Of a stretch of 64,000 bases of DNA, positions 55,850 through 64,000 are shown in pieces. Position 1 is the first letter of the stretch. Each line of letters begins with the position of its first letter. The stretch is taken from the NCBI RefSeq assembly GCF_024397855.1, contig NZ_CP073343.1, positions 558,001 to 622,000 of the forward strand, given 5' to 3'. The stretch is from Marinomonas rhizomae (GTDB lineage Bacteria; Pseudomonadota; Gammaproteobacteria; Pseudomonadales; Marinomonadaceae). A program made the position numbers and the translations under genes. The notes under the pieces were generated by a model. That model had not been told where the DNA came from and did no database searches. It saw nothing but the letters and a program-made list of their open reading frames with translations.

Positions 55850-56929
55850 TTAGGCGTCTTGGTTTCTTGAAAGCCAACGCGCCAGCATTGGCCCAGCAAT
55901 CAGCACCAGCAGAAACCTCGCCACCTGCATGGCCATGACAAAAGACACATCTGCACTGGTCGATGCGGCAATAATAGCAACAGAGTCAGCACCACCAGGA
56001 CTTGTGGCGAGAAACGCTGTGAGCGGGTCGATATCAGCAAAAGTAATCAACAGCATGGCCAAGCAAGCGTTAATGGCAATAAGCGCTAGAATCGCGCCTA
56101 ACACGTGTGGGAAGACATGCCATGCATGTTGTAATACTTGCCGAGTGAAACGAAAACCAATGCCCCAACCTAATATGGCAAAGCTGATTGCTAAGCACCA
56201 ATGAGGCAGAACAATAGGTAAAACACCGGTAAACTTGATTATCAACCCTACTGCGAGAGAAAGTAGCAAAGGTCCGCTGGGAAGGCGAAGCTTGATGCCA
56301 ATAATGCTCACCACCAAGATGACCGATAATGTGATGGCGAAACCTGACCATGAAGGCACGCCGAGCCAATCAATCGATTCACCAGTAACGCCATCAACGT
56401 GAAATACCGCCGCAACAACTGTCGCCGCGACAGCACAACACGCCACACGCAAATATTGCATAAAGGCGACCAGTCGCATATCCGCTCCGTAGGATTCGGA
56501 CATAATGGTCATTGCTGAAGCGGCACCGGGAGATGAGCCCCAAATGGCCGTGGTGCCAGGTAATAAACCACTACGACTAAGCAGCCAACCTAAAAAGCTA
56601 GAAGCGACAATGGTCGATACAGTACCGATTAGAAACAGCGGCCATTCCATAGAAATCTTCGTAAATACTGTGAGTGGCAGACTATTCGCTATCATCATGC
56701 CCAAAATGCCTTGAGCCATTAAAAACAGTGGTTTGGGCATTGTCATGCCTGCTCCGCTAACCGCCAAAGTGATGGCTGTAATCATAGGGCCAAGCAAGAG
56801 TGCGGCGGGCAAGTTTGCGTATTCAAAGCACACCACTAAAACAAAAGACACGGCTAATAAGACGAATAATCGCCACGGAGTTGGCCAACGAGAAGGGGTT
56901 TTACAAAGCAATAAAAAACGAGAAGTCAT
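55850..56929 (-). CDS. AbrB-type membrane protein (AbrB duplication family)
   Basis: The 359-residue protein has about nine or ten hydrophobic segments and two similar halves, each with a P-G-G/A motif: GSSPGAASAMTIMSES in the first and ATSPGGADSVAIIAAS in the second. This is the AbrB membrane family (Pfam PF05145), sometimes misnamed ammonia monooxygenase or transcriptional regulator. Transport of a small molecule is suspected but unknown. It is a single gene here. Confidence 0.88.
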   Translation of the reverse strand: MTSRFLLLCKTPSRWPTPWRLFVLLAVSFVLVVCFEYANLPAALLLGPMITAITLAVSGAGMTMPKPLFLMAQGILGMMIANSLPLTVFTKISMEWPLFLIGTVSTIVASSFLGWLLSRSGLLPGTTAIWGSSPGAASAMTIMSESYGADMRLVAFMQYLRVACCAVAATVVAAVFHVDGVTGESIDWLGVPSWSGFAITLSVILVVSIIGIKLRLPSGPLLLSLAVGLIIKFTGVLPIVLPHWCLAISFAILGWGIGFRFTRQVLQHAWHVFPHVLGAILALIAINACLAMLLITFADIDPLTAFLATSPGGADSVAIIAASTSADVSFVMAMQVARFLLVLIAGPMLARWLSRNQDA

Positions 56930-57218
56930 GTCTATCTTTCGAAAAAAGCAGTGGGTTTAATAGGCAAAGCATACCTTAAATGAGCGGTCATTATTGGCAT
57001 CTCTGGTGATGTTAAGCATGCTCGTAACTTATGTTGGTGCATTGTCATGTTGGCAATTGTCGTGAGCATTAAGGTAAAGCATAGCAAGATACGCCAAAAA
57101 ACTGACAAGACGCTGACTAATGTTTCGTTAGGCTGAGTTTGTTAGACAAGTCTATCTGTTACTATGGGGGTTAAAAGCACAGCAACTGAAAATGCCGCTT
57201 AAAGGAAAAGAAAAAACC

Positions 57219-57602
57219 ATGCGAACAATTAGCATCTTATGTTGGGTCATCTCTTCTCTCGTTTTGACAGCCTGCGCGAGTGGTCCAATCAGTCGTTCAG
57301 ATTCAGTCGGGTTCGAAGAAAGTGGTGGAGCCAGTTATTACGCCATGAAATACCAAGGACGTAAAACCGCCAGTGGGGAATTGTTTGATCAAAAAGCCAT
57401 GACCGCAGCTCATAAACGTCTGCCTTTTGGCTCTAAAGTCAAAGTTACCAATGTCGACAATGGCAAAAGCGTCGTAGTGCGAGTCAATGACCGTGGGCCG
57501 TTTGTTAGTGGTCGGATTATTGACCTGAGTAAATCCGCCTTCCAACGAATCGGAAACACTCGCGATGGTGTAATAGAAGTTGAGATTGAAGTGCTGCGTT
57601 GA
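57219..57602 (+). CDS. RlpA-like septal ring lipoprotein, short form
   Basis: The 127-residue protein has a lipoprotein signal with lipobox LTAC and Cys19, then a double-psi beta-barrel domain. [39 protein letters not shown] and NDRGPF carry the aspartate of the glycan-cleaving site. It ends at IEVEIEVLR, with no C-terminal SPOR domain. The stop codon (57600-57602) lies at the left end of an inverted-repeat element, so the gene may have been cut there; short SPOR-less forms also exist naturally. ATG 57192 would add nine residues before the lipoprotein signal. Confidence 0.87.
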   Translation: MRTISILCWVISSLVLTACASGPISRSDSVGFEESGGASYYAMKYQGRKTASGELFDQKAMTAAHKRLPFGSKVKVTNVDNGKSVVVRVNDRGPFVSGRIIDLSKSAFQRIGNTRDGVIEVEIEVLR

Positions 57603-57741
57603 GACCTTTGCACAACTACTGTGCTTGCCAATACTATGTTAAAAATAGACTCGAATTGCTCATTTATAACCCATAAACTCCGCCTTCTCGTCTATTTTTG
57701 CCTTGTCTTGACTTCGCTCGTGACATTGTGAAAAAGGTCTC
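57601..57741. mobile_element. MITE-like element with terminal inverted repeats, 141 bp
   Basis: The left end GAGACCTTTGCACAA (57601-57615) matches the complement of the right end, GAGACCTTTTTCACAA read inward from 57741, with one small mismatch or insertion. A second inner pair, AAAAATAGAC (57641-57650) and GTCTATTTTT (57690-57699), is perfect. The element carries no gene. The terminal GAGACCTTTGCA resembles, from memory, the ends of IS5-group elements, which needs a database check. A clear target duplication is not seen. It lies between the RlpA gene and the convergent acetyltransferase gene and could also serve as a terminator. Confidence 0.55.
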
Positions 57742-57756
57742 GGTTTCATTTCACAG

Positions 57757-60150
57757 TTAGGAAGCACCTCGACACTTTTCAAGCAAGCTCGGCGTCAGTT
57801 TAATGCTGGCGACCATTTGACCAAAATCGTCTGGGTCGCGTTGAATAGAAAAGCCTAAATGACGGCAGAATTCGATCATGCGTTTGTTTTCGGCCAAGAC
57901 GATACCTTTCATTACTCGAATTCCCTTGTCTGCGGCGACTTGCATCAGTCGGCGCATCAGGTAAGACGCTAAACCCAAGCCTTGGAATTCATCGCCAAGC
58001 ACGACGGCAAACTCACAACTTTGATCGTCAAAGTTATCTATGTAGCGCGCAGTGCCGATGAGCAAATCTTGTCCATCCCGTTGAATCACTGCGAGTAAGG
58101 CCATTTCTCGGTCATAGTCGATGTGGGAAAGGCTGGCGAGCATGCGAGGGGTTAATTCTTCGATATTAGAAATGAAGCGAAAATAGCGGGTTTCGTGGGA
58201 CATGCTGCGGACAAAATCCGCTAAGATGCCAGAATCTCTTGGTAAAACAGGTCGAACGGTGGCGATCTCGTCATTTTTTAGTACTCGTTCCGATACCCAT
58301 TGTCTTGGGTAGGGGTGAATGGCGAGATGCTCATAGCGCCGCCAGTTTTTACAAAGGCGAAGGTTTGCAGTGACGTCCGCGTAAACACTGCCACTGTCGT
58401 GAAGCCTCACATCGGCCATTTCTAGGCTTTCAATTTCAGGTAATTCACACACCATGGTGGATAAATTGCGCAGCAGACTTTCTAATTCAAAAGATTCTTC
58501 GCTGGGAAACGCTCGTTGTATTAAGTCTTTTGCCAAAATGGTATTCAGCGGCGGCAAGGCAACGGCTTCCGCTTGCTTATGTTGCTGAGCGCCTTCCAAA
58601 GATAAACCAATAGCTGGGCCAAATACGGCATCTTGAAAGACGCGTAAATGAACAGGAGCAGATAACTGATTTGACGACTGACGACGAGTAATTAAGCGAA
58701 TATGAAACAGTTCAAAAATATCTCGTAACGAGTCTGCATGAGGCGCTTTATCCCCTTGTTTGTAAAGTAGGTTAAGTTTGTTAGTAGCTTCTGAGACATC
58801 GATCTTAAAGCGGAACGCATGACTGTCTGGCGACTGCTTGGCGAGTAATTGGTTGCGCTGGAATTGCACCAAGAACTGAAAGCCTTCAACGGCGGTTTCT
58901 GGGGTTCGAAAAGTTGGAATACCCGCTTCATTAATGCGTGTGCGCATGTTGGTCATATTGCCACCGCCGAGCAAACAGACCATCACGAGCTTTTTCTGAG
59001 TGCGATGTAACTTGATGATGAGATCGTACAAAGAGTCGATATCGATGAGAGCGGTTGGGCTGAGTGTTAATAATACAGCCCCACAATCTGCACTGCTTAG
59101 CGCATCGGCGGCGAGGTCGATGAATAGATCCGTTGCACAACTTGCCCAAACGGTTGTCACTGGGCCAATGCCACCTCGGCCTGCCATGGTGGATTCCAGT
59201 TTGTTGTGCAACTCGCCAGCTGGAGTAAGCAAATCAATCCCCAGCTCTGTGGCTCGTTGTGCGGCTAACTCGCCTGGTCCTGCACCGTTCCCAATAATTA
59301 ACAACGAGCCATCTTTTACCCGACGGGCGTTGGTCATGACCGAAGCCGCAGCGATCAAATCATTCAAGCGTCGACCACGTACCGCACCGGTTCGGCTCAG
59401 TGCCGCGTCGAGCACACGTTCATCGGCGCCAATAGAGTGTTCTGTCACAACGGCAACCGGCTTGCTACGTCCTGTGGATCGTAGACTGCTGAGGAAGCGC
59501 GTTGGGCGACCAATTTTTTGCAGATACATTAAAATCGCCTGACTGTCGAAATCATTGGATAAGTAATCCAAGACTTGCGACGGCATTACATCAACAGGTG
59601 ATCCCATGGAAACCACTTGCGAAAAGCCAATGCCTTGCCAAGTTGCCCAGTCCACAAGGGCGCTTGCGACCGTACCAGATTGTGACATTAAGGCTAAACG
59701 GCCCGTTAGCGGTTGCGTTAAGCCAAGCCAAGCAAACACGCCTTGTTTTGGGCGACAAATCCCAAAGCTGTTGGGTCCAAGTAAGCGCACATTGTGTTTG
59801 CGCAGCGCTTCAACTAGGGATTCTTGGCTGTCTCCCGTCCACGACAACATCAGCAAAGAGCCAATGCCCGCTGCGCCACAGTCAGCGATAATATCTTCCA
59901 TTGATTGAGTGTTGTGGGTGCCAACTAATACGGCGATGTCTGGGCGGGTGGTTAATTCTGTTAAGTTTGCTACCAATGGAAAGGAGACTGGTATAGCGGG
60001 TTGAATCCCCGCTAAAGACACAGGACAAGATTTCTGAGCCATCGTTAACGAGCTTAATAATGCCAACATAAGCGGATCGTTCGCATCGTCTCCGGTGAGA
60101 ACCACCATAGACTTAGGGGCGAGTAGAGATTGTAATGCGTGTTGGCTCAC
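57757..60150 (-). CDS. Pat/YfiQ-like protein lysine acetyltransferase (acyl-CoA synthetase-like plus GNAT)
   Basis: The 797-residue protein has a CoA-binding Rossmann domain (LLGPNSFGI) and succinyl-CoA-ligase-like domains (MSQSGTVASALVDWA). It keeps only part of an ATP-grasp region, and ends in a C-terminal GNAT domain (about 625-785) with the acetyl-CoA loop DEFQGLGLAS. YfiQ/Pat proteins acetylate lysines, including that of acetyl-CoA synthetase. Compared with the roughly 886-residue E. coli protein, about 60 to 80 residues are missing between LFHIRLI and VFQDAVFGP. These should carry the ATP-grasp lysine. It faces a deacetylase-family gene in divergent order. Confidence 0.88.
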   Translation of the reverse strand: MSQHALQSLLAPKSMVVLTGDDANDPLMLALLSSLTMAQKSCPVSLAGIQPAIPVSFPLVANLTELTTRPDIAVLVGTHNTQSMEDIIADCGAAGIGSLLMLSWTGDSQESLVEALRKHNVRLLGPNSFGICRPKQGVFAWLGLTQPLTGRLALMSQSGTVASALVDWATWQGIGFSQVVSMGSPVDVMPSQVLDYLSNDFDSQAILMYLQKIGRPTRFLSSLRSTGRSKPVAVVTEHSIGADERVLDAALSRTGAVRGRRLNDLIAAASVMTNARRVKDGSLLIIGNGAGPGELAAQRATELGIDLLTPAGELHNKLESTMAGRGGIGPVTTVWASCATDLFIDLAADALSSADCGAVLLTLSPTALIDIDSLYDLIIKLHRTQKKLVMVCLLGGGNMTNMRTRINEAGIPTFRTPETAVEGFQFLVQFQRNQLLAKQSPDSHAFRFKIDVSEATNKLNLLYKQGDKAPHADSLRDIFELFHIRLITRRQSSNQLSAPVHLRVFQDAVFGPAIGLSLEGAQQHKQAEAVALPPLNTILAKDLIQRAFPSEESFELESLLRNLSTMVCELPEIESLEMADVRLHDSGSVYADVTANLRLCKNWRRYEHLAIHPYPRQWVSERVLKNDEIATVRPVLPRDSGILADFVRSMSHETRYFRFISNIEELTPRMLASLSHIDYDREMALLAVIQRDGQDLLIGTARYIDNFDDQSCEFAVVLGDEFQGLGLASYLMRRLMQVAADKGIRVMKGIVLAENKRMIEFCRHLGFSIQRDPDDFGQMVASIKLTPSLLEKCRGAS

Positions 60151-60316
60151 CTGATCTTCTCCATAAACTCAATGTACATCTTATGACAGTAGCACAGTCT
60201 TCGTCTGTCGCCATGATAGACCATGGTAGGATAGATTGTTTTGCTGTGTTTGTGGTTTGATACAAGGCACGGTTATAGCAGATACAGAAAAATAATAATG
60301 TAGAGATAGATACCTA

Positions 60317-61240
60317 ATGACAACGGCTTATATCACACACACTTATTGCGACAAGCACGATATGGGAGACGATCACCCAGAGTCTCCGCTGCGCCTTGGT
60401 GCGATTCAGAATCGTTTGATCATGGGGCAGTTGATGGATTTTCTACGTCGAATGGAATCCGATCCCGCGACGCGAGAGCAGGTTCTCCTTGCCCATGATG
60501 AAGCCTACGTGGATTCTATTTTTGCGCGCGCGCCAGAAGAAGGTCATGTGGAACTAGAGCCAGAAACCTTGATGATGCCGCATACTTTGGATGCGGCTTT
60601 GTACGCTGCTGGTTCTGTGATTAAAGCGGTGGATCTTGTCATGACTGGGGAGATGGATAATGCGTTTTGCGCCATTCGTCCGCCAGGCCATCATGCGGAA
60701 GTCGACAAAGCCATGGGCTTTTGCTTGTTCAATAATATCGCCGTTGGCACTCGTTATGCCATTGAACAATATGGTTTAGAGCGCGTGGCAATTGTGGATT
60801 TTGACGTTCATCACGGCAACGGCACAGAAGATATTTTCAAATCCGATTCCAAAGTACTTTATGCGTCCAGCTACCAACATCCATTTTACCCCTACAGCGA
60901 TCCGGGTGCTTCTCACGATAATATTCTTCATATGCCGTTAGAAGCGGGTTCTGGAAGTGAAGCCTTTCAAACCATTATTTCCGAGCAGCTCTTGCCTGCA
61001 CTGGAAGCCTTCAAGCCTCAGTTGATTATGATTTCCGCAGGGTTTGATGCTCACAAAGAAGACCCTATGGGACAACTTAGACTGAGCGAGTCAGACTTCA
61101 CTTGGATTACCGATCTGTTGATGGACGTAGCGGATCGCCATTGTGATGGGAAAATTGTGTCTGTCTTAGAAGGTGGCTACAACATAGACGCACTAGGCCG
61201 CGCCGCGTTTTGTCATATTCGTAGTTTGATGAGGATTTGA
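60317..61240 (+). CDS. Histone deacetylase family protein
   Basis: The 307-residue protein has the arginase-deacetylase fold. The catalytic histidines are H125 and H126 in RPPGHHAE. Zinc ligands D163 and H165 lie in DFDVHHGNGT, with a third aspartate in SAGFDAHKEDPMG. EGGYN follows near the end. Bacterial members deacetylate lysines, polyamines or other amides. It is divergent from the Pat-like acetyltransferase, with a 166-base shared gap, so a joint role in reversible acetylation is attractive but unproven. Confidence 0.93.
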   Translation: MTTAYITHTYCDKHDMGDDHPESPLRLGAIQNRLIMGQLMDFLRRMESDPATREQVLLAHDEAYVDSIFARAPEEGHVELEPETLMMPHTLDAALYAAGSVIKAVDLVMTGEMDNAFCAIRPPGHHAEVDKAMGFCLFNNIAVGTRYAIEQYGLERVAIVDFDVHHGNGTEDIFKSDSKVLYASSYQHPFYPYSDPGASHDNILHMPLEAGSGSEAFQTIISEQLLPALEAFKPQLIMISAGFDAHKEDPMGQLRLSESDFTWITDLLMDVADRHCDGKIVSVLEGGYNIDALGRAAFCHIRSLMRI

Positions 61241-61285
61241 CCCTAGCCCTATAATGTAGGGCTAGGTATTTAAAGTCTGATGAAT

Positions 61286-62590
61286 CTACTTCGACAGGGC
61301 ATTAGGCAGCCATAAAGCTATTTCTGGGAATAGACAGAGAATAAAAGCCGCAATACACATCAAAATAAAGAAAGGGAAAGCGGATTTTGCGACTTGTCCT
61401 ATCTTTTCACCGGTTAGACCTTGCAAGACAAACAGGTTAAAACCAACTGGCGGGGTAATTTGCCCAAGCTCTATCAGTATAACAAGAAAAATACCGAACC
61501 AGATTGGATCAAATCCTGCCAAAATAACAATCGGCAGAGTGATAGGTAAGCTCATAACGGTAATGGATATGCCATCTAAGAATAAACCTAATATGACGTA
61601 AAATACCGCCAGCGCTAACAGCAATAAACTAGGAGAAAGGTTTAAACTAGCGATATAGCTGGCGAGTTCAGACGGTAGGTGAAGAAATCCCATTGCCGTC
61701 GATAACAGCGCAGCAGAGACCAATATGCTGCACACCATGGTTGAACTCAACAAGGTGGCAATCATGGCTTCTTGTATCATTTTAAAAGATAGCTGGCGTT
61801 CTTTTATTAGAATAACAAGTGTCGCAAATACACCTACGGCTGCGGCTTCTGATGGTGTTGCTATACCAGAGTAAATCGCTCCCATAACAATGACGATCAG
61901 AGAAATAACGGGCAACAGGAGGAAGATGCTTTCTAATTTTCCTGCTGTGTCGGACTTTTCAGGTGGGCATAACGAAGGGTTTAACAAGGCTCTTATTACT
62001 ATGTAGCCAGAATAAAGCGTCGCAATTAAAATGCCTGGTAACACTCCCGCCATAAAAAGCTTACTGATTGACACTTCTGACTGGATTCCATAAACGATCA
62101 TCACAAGAGAAGGTGGAATTAATAGGCCTAAACTGCCAGCACCAGCCAAAGATCCGATGGACAAACTTCTGTCATAACCACGCTTTTTCAACTCTGTCGT
62201 GGTGATTTTGCCGACGGTTGCCGTGGTGGCAGCGCTTGATCCACTTACCGCTGCAAAGAGTGCGCAGCCAAACACATTTGTATGAAGTATGCCGCCAGGA
62301 ATTTTTTTCGTCCAAGGCTCTAAACCTCGAAACAATCTATCTGAAATATTGGATCGAAAGATAAGCTCGCCCATCAAAATAAAGAGCGGGATGGCAGATA
62401 ATTCCCAAGAATTGGCGGATCGAAAAAGAATGCGGCTGAGTATGGCGCCAGCGCGATCCATGCTGACATCGCCAATGACAATGAGAGACAGCAAGGCAAC
62501 GATTGCTAGGCCTGAGAATACCCAAACACCAAGCCCGAGAACCATGAGAATTAGGGCGATAACGCCAACGGCTGATAATACAATTTCCAT
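61286..62590 (-). CDS. TRAP transporter large permease (DctM)
   Basis: The 434-residue membrane protein has about twelve helices with AIPLFILMGELIFRSN, AAVSGSSAATTATVGKI and LGLLIPPSLVMIVYG, the DctM hallmarks. ATG 62590 overlaps the region just after the dctQ stop (two bases apart), so coupling is expected. A longer frame from 62641 would overlap dctQ. It forms a third TRAP system with the two genes upstream. The substrate is unknown. Confidence 0.93.
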   Translation of the reverse strand: MEIVLSAVGVIALILMVLGLGVWVFSGLAIVALLSLIVIGDVSMDRAGAILSRILFRSANSWELSAIPLFILMGELIFRSNISDRLFRGLEPWTKKIPGGILHTNVFGCALFAAVSGSSAATTATVGKITTTELKKRGYDRSLSIGSLAGAGSLGLLIPPSLVMIVYGIQSEVSISKLFMAGVLPGILIATLYSGYIVIRALLNPSLCPPEKSDTAGKLESIFLLLPVISLIVIVMGAIYSGIATPSEAAAVGVFATLVILIKERQLSFKMIQEAMIATLLSSTMVCSILVSAALLSTAMGFLHLPSELASYIASLNLSPSLLLLALAVFYVILGLFLDGISITVMSLPITLPIVILAGFDPIWFGIFLVILIELGQITPPVGFNLFVLQGLTGEKIGQVAKSAFPFFILMCIAAFILCLFPEIALWLPNALSK

Positions 62591-62591
62591 C

Positions 62592-63104
62592 TTATTTATT
62601 GATCTCGATGTGAGGAACGTGGCGTGTAGATATGAGGACAAGTATTCTTACAAAGAGCGTCAAACACAAAAGACCTAAGCCAACGAGCACCATGCCTTCA
62701 GGGATCCACAAAGGTGTTTCTGCAATAGACTCACTGGTTATATTGCGCTTAAAGCTTCGGGATACATTGATGTACCAATAACATGAAACCCAAAAAAACA
62801 TGGCAAAAGAAACCAGAGAGATAAACGTATCTAATATCCAATGGTACTTTTCAGGGAGTCGGTCGCTTAAAATGTTGACCTTAATGAGTCCGTTTCTTTC
62901 TAGGCTGTAGCCTAACCCTAGAAAGGTAATCGTTGCGATTGCGTAACCAACGAACTCATCAAGAACATAGGTTGATGTGCCGAAAAAGCGTAAGACAATT
63001 TCTAACAATATGTGACACAGCAGATACGCGATAAGCAATATTGCTAAGGCGCCAGACAGCTGGTTCAGCCGTCTGGATAATATAGCCAAAGAACGGATGA
63101 TCAT
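62592..63104 (-). CDS. TRAP transporter small permease (DctQ)
   Basis: The 170-residue protein has four hydrophobic segments and the DctQ pattern RFFGTSTYVLDEFVGYAI and GLGYSLERNGLIKVNIL. It overlaps the end of dctP by four bases (ATGA) and is followed by dctM after a one-base gap, so the three genes form a compact operon on the minus strand. Confidence 0.9.
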   Translation of the reverse strand: MIIRSLAILSRRLNQLSGALAILLIAYLLCHILLEIVLRFFGTSTYVLDEFVGYAIATITFLGLGYSLERNGLIKVNILSDRLPEKYHWILDTFISLVSFAMFFWVSCYWYINVSRSFKRNITSESIAETPLWIPEGMVLVGLGLLCLTLFVRILVLISTRHVPHIEINK

Positions 63105-64000
63105 TTGTTTTTCTCAAAATCCGCCATGATATCGTTACCAGATTTCCCTGTGTCTTCTAACCATTCTTTCAATGATGGTTTTGCTGACTGTTGAAGCCAA
63201 CTAATAAAGTCTTTTGAAAGATCTTGATGAATGGCTACATTGTTTGCAGAAAGTTCTTTGTAGTTGTCTGCTACGCGCGTTCTTACTGTTTTCCAGTTAT
63301 GCTCGTCTGTTAACGCGGCCGCTTTCAAAATGGCACTTTGCTCATCACTGGATAAATCATCAAACGCATCTTTGTTCATATGAACCATGTTTAGAGGAAT
63401 GGCGTATTGAATGGCGCTGTAGTTATCAAGGTGTTCCCAAAACTTACCACTTGCACCTGCGTCAGCAGAAGTAAGTACCGCCTTGATTCCACCTGTGGAC
63501 AGTTGAGGTACAACATCACCCCAAGATAGCTTAATAGGTTCCGCGCCAGCTTCACGTAGTGTTAATGTGCCATTTTTATCATAAGTACGGATTTTTAAGT
63601 TGGCGAGCTCTGCTTTTGAAGTAACGGGTTTTTGAGACCAAATACCGCTTGCAGGCCAAGGGGAAGCGTAAAGTAAAATTTGTCCATTTTGAGCGAAGAC
63701 TTTTTGATAATAAGGCTTAGCTATTTGATAAAGCAGTTCTGCTTGGTCTTCATTTTCAACGATGAAAGGCAAAGACGACAGTAGAAAAATTGGGTTTATA
63801 CCCGCCATGCTGCCAGCCAATGTGTCTGCAATTTGAATGGCATTATCGGCAACGGCGTAAAAATTATCCGCCGACTTGAAACCTAAAGATCCACCAGTGT
63901 GAAGCGTAATATCCACGTCACCTTTGCTTAGTCTAGTCACTTGATCGATGAAATATTTGTCCCCTTCAGCATGAATTGATGTCGCGTTGTACTCGTTTGA
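63101..64000 (-). CDS. TRAP transporter substrate-binding protein (DctP), 5' end beyond window
   Basis: The gene enters from the right edge; 300 codons including the stop are visible and the signal peptide lies outside. The protein shows the DctP fold with GGSLGFKSADNFYAVADNAIQ, KIRTYDKNGTLTLREAGAEP (arginine region), and WGDVVPQLSTGGIKAVLTSADAG. A GTG at 63940 is in frame, but coding sequence clearly continues upstream (SNEYNATSIHAEGDKYFID). The ligand is unknown; sequence differs from the two other DctP proteins here. Confidence 0.92.
   Translation of the reverse strand, partial: SNEYNATSIHAEGDKYFIDQVTRLSKGDVDITLHTGGSLGFKSADNFYAVADNAIQIADTLAGSMAGINPIFLLSSLPFIVENEDQAELLYQIAKPYYQKVFAQNGQILLYASPWPASGIWSQKPVTSKAELANLKIRTYDKNGTLTLREAGAEPIKLSWGDVVPQLSTGGIKAVLTSADAGASGKFWEHLDNYSAIQYAIPLNMVHMNKDAFDDLSSDEQSAILKAAALTDEHNWKTVRTRVADNYKELSANNVAIHQDLSKDFISWLQQSAKPSLKEWLEDTGKSGNDIMADFEKNK

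Noticed and set aside
59000..59542. Plus-strand frame of about 180 codons opposite the Pat-like gene
   Set aside because: It is the complement of conserved CoA-ligase-like coding sequence and lacks a start signal.

Overview
The window looks like a chromosomal segment of a marine gammaproteobacterium of the Oceanospirillales type, most likely Marinomonas or a close relative. This is inferred from gene content: three TRAP transporters, Pseudomonas-like pyr genes (pyrR-pyrB-pyrC') and crc next to pyrE, together with yggS-proC-yggT, dut-coaBC, radC-rpmB-rpmG-mutM and slmA-argB housekeeping blocks. No phage, complete insertion sequence, CRISPR array or defence island was recognised. Most of the window is ordinary core and transport DNA, densely packed, with short intergenic gaps that often carry clean hairpin terminators.

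Layout. Bases 1-11,700 hold a sugar-acid catabolic region. On the minus strand lie a TRAP operon (dctP, fused dctQM, a 40-residue membrane peptide) and the start of a glucarate dehydratase gene. Then come a divergent GntR regulator and an AEC transporter, a second GntR regulator, and a plus-strand operon dctP-dctQ-dctM-udh-kdgD. Together these encode uptake and most of the oxidative hexuronate route (uronate, aldarate, 5-keto-4-deoxy-glucarate, 2-oxoglutarate semialdehyde). Bases 11,700-25,300 hold a 2OG-Fe(II) oxygenase, yqgE-ruvX, the pyrimidine genes, a degenerate GGDEF protein, yggS-proC-yggT, coaD, a YfhL ferredoxin, an NhaP2-type antiporter facing a K+ channel, and trmL. Two identical tRNA-Phe genes follow, then a large MASE1/CHASE hybrid histidine kinase with a separate Hpt protein.

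Bases 29,400-36,060 are a complete ugpB-A-E-C-Q operon for glycerol-3-phosphate and glycerophosphodiester use, ending in a GlpR-like repressor and a HAD phosphatase. Bases 36,080-42,600 contain a DUF808 protein, an IclR regulator, an orphan CofD-like protein, a REC-CheC fusion overlapping a PAS protein, a RimK-associated zinc-protease-like protein and a hexose-6-phosphate mutarotase. Bases 42,700-50,420 are core genes: crc, pyrE, slmA, argB, dut, coaBC, radC, rpmB, rpmG, mutM. Bases 50,650-55,800 encode a BMP-type nucleoside ABC importer ending in cytidine deaminase.

The right end holds an AbrB-type membrane protein and a short RlpA lipoprotein whose stop codon lies in a 141-bp MITE-like inverted-repeat element. 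It also holds a Pat-type lysine acetyltransferase with a shrunken ATP-grasp region facing a histone-deacetylase-family gene, and a third TRAP operon cut by the window edge. No wholly new system was convincingly seen. The best second-look items are the nhaP2 start that lacks any canonical codon, the MITE-like element, the contracted Pat, the small membrane peptide in the TRAP operon, the REC-CheC/PAS pair and the orphan CofD protein.
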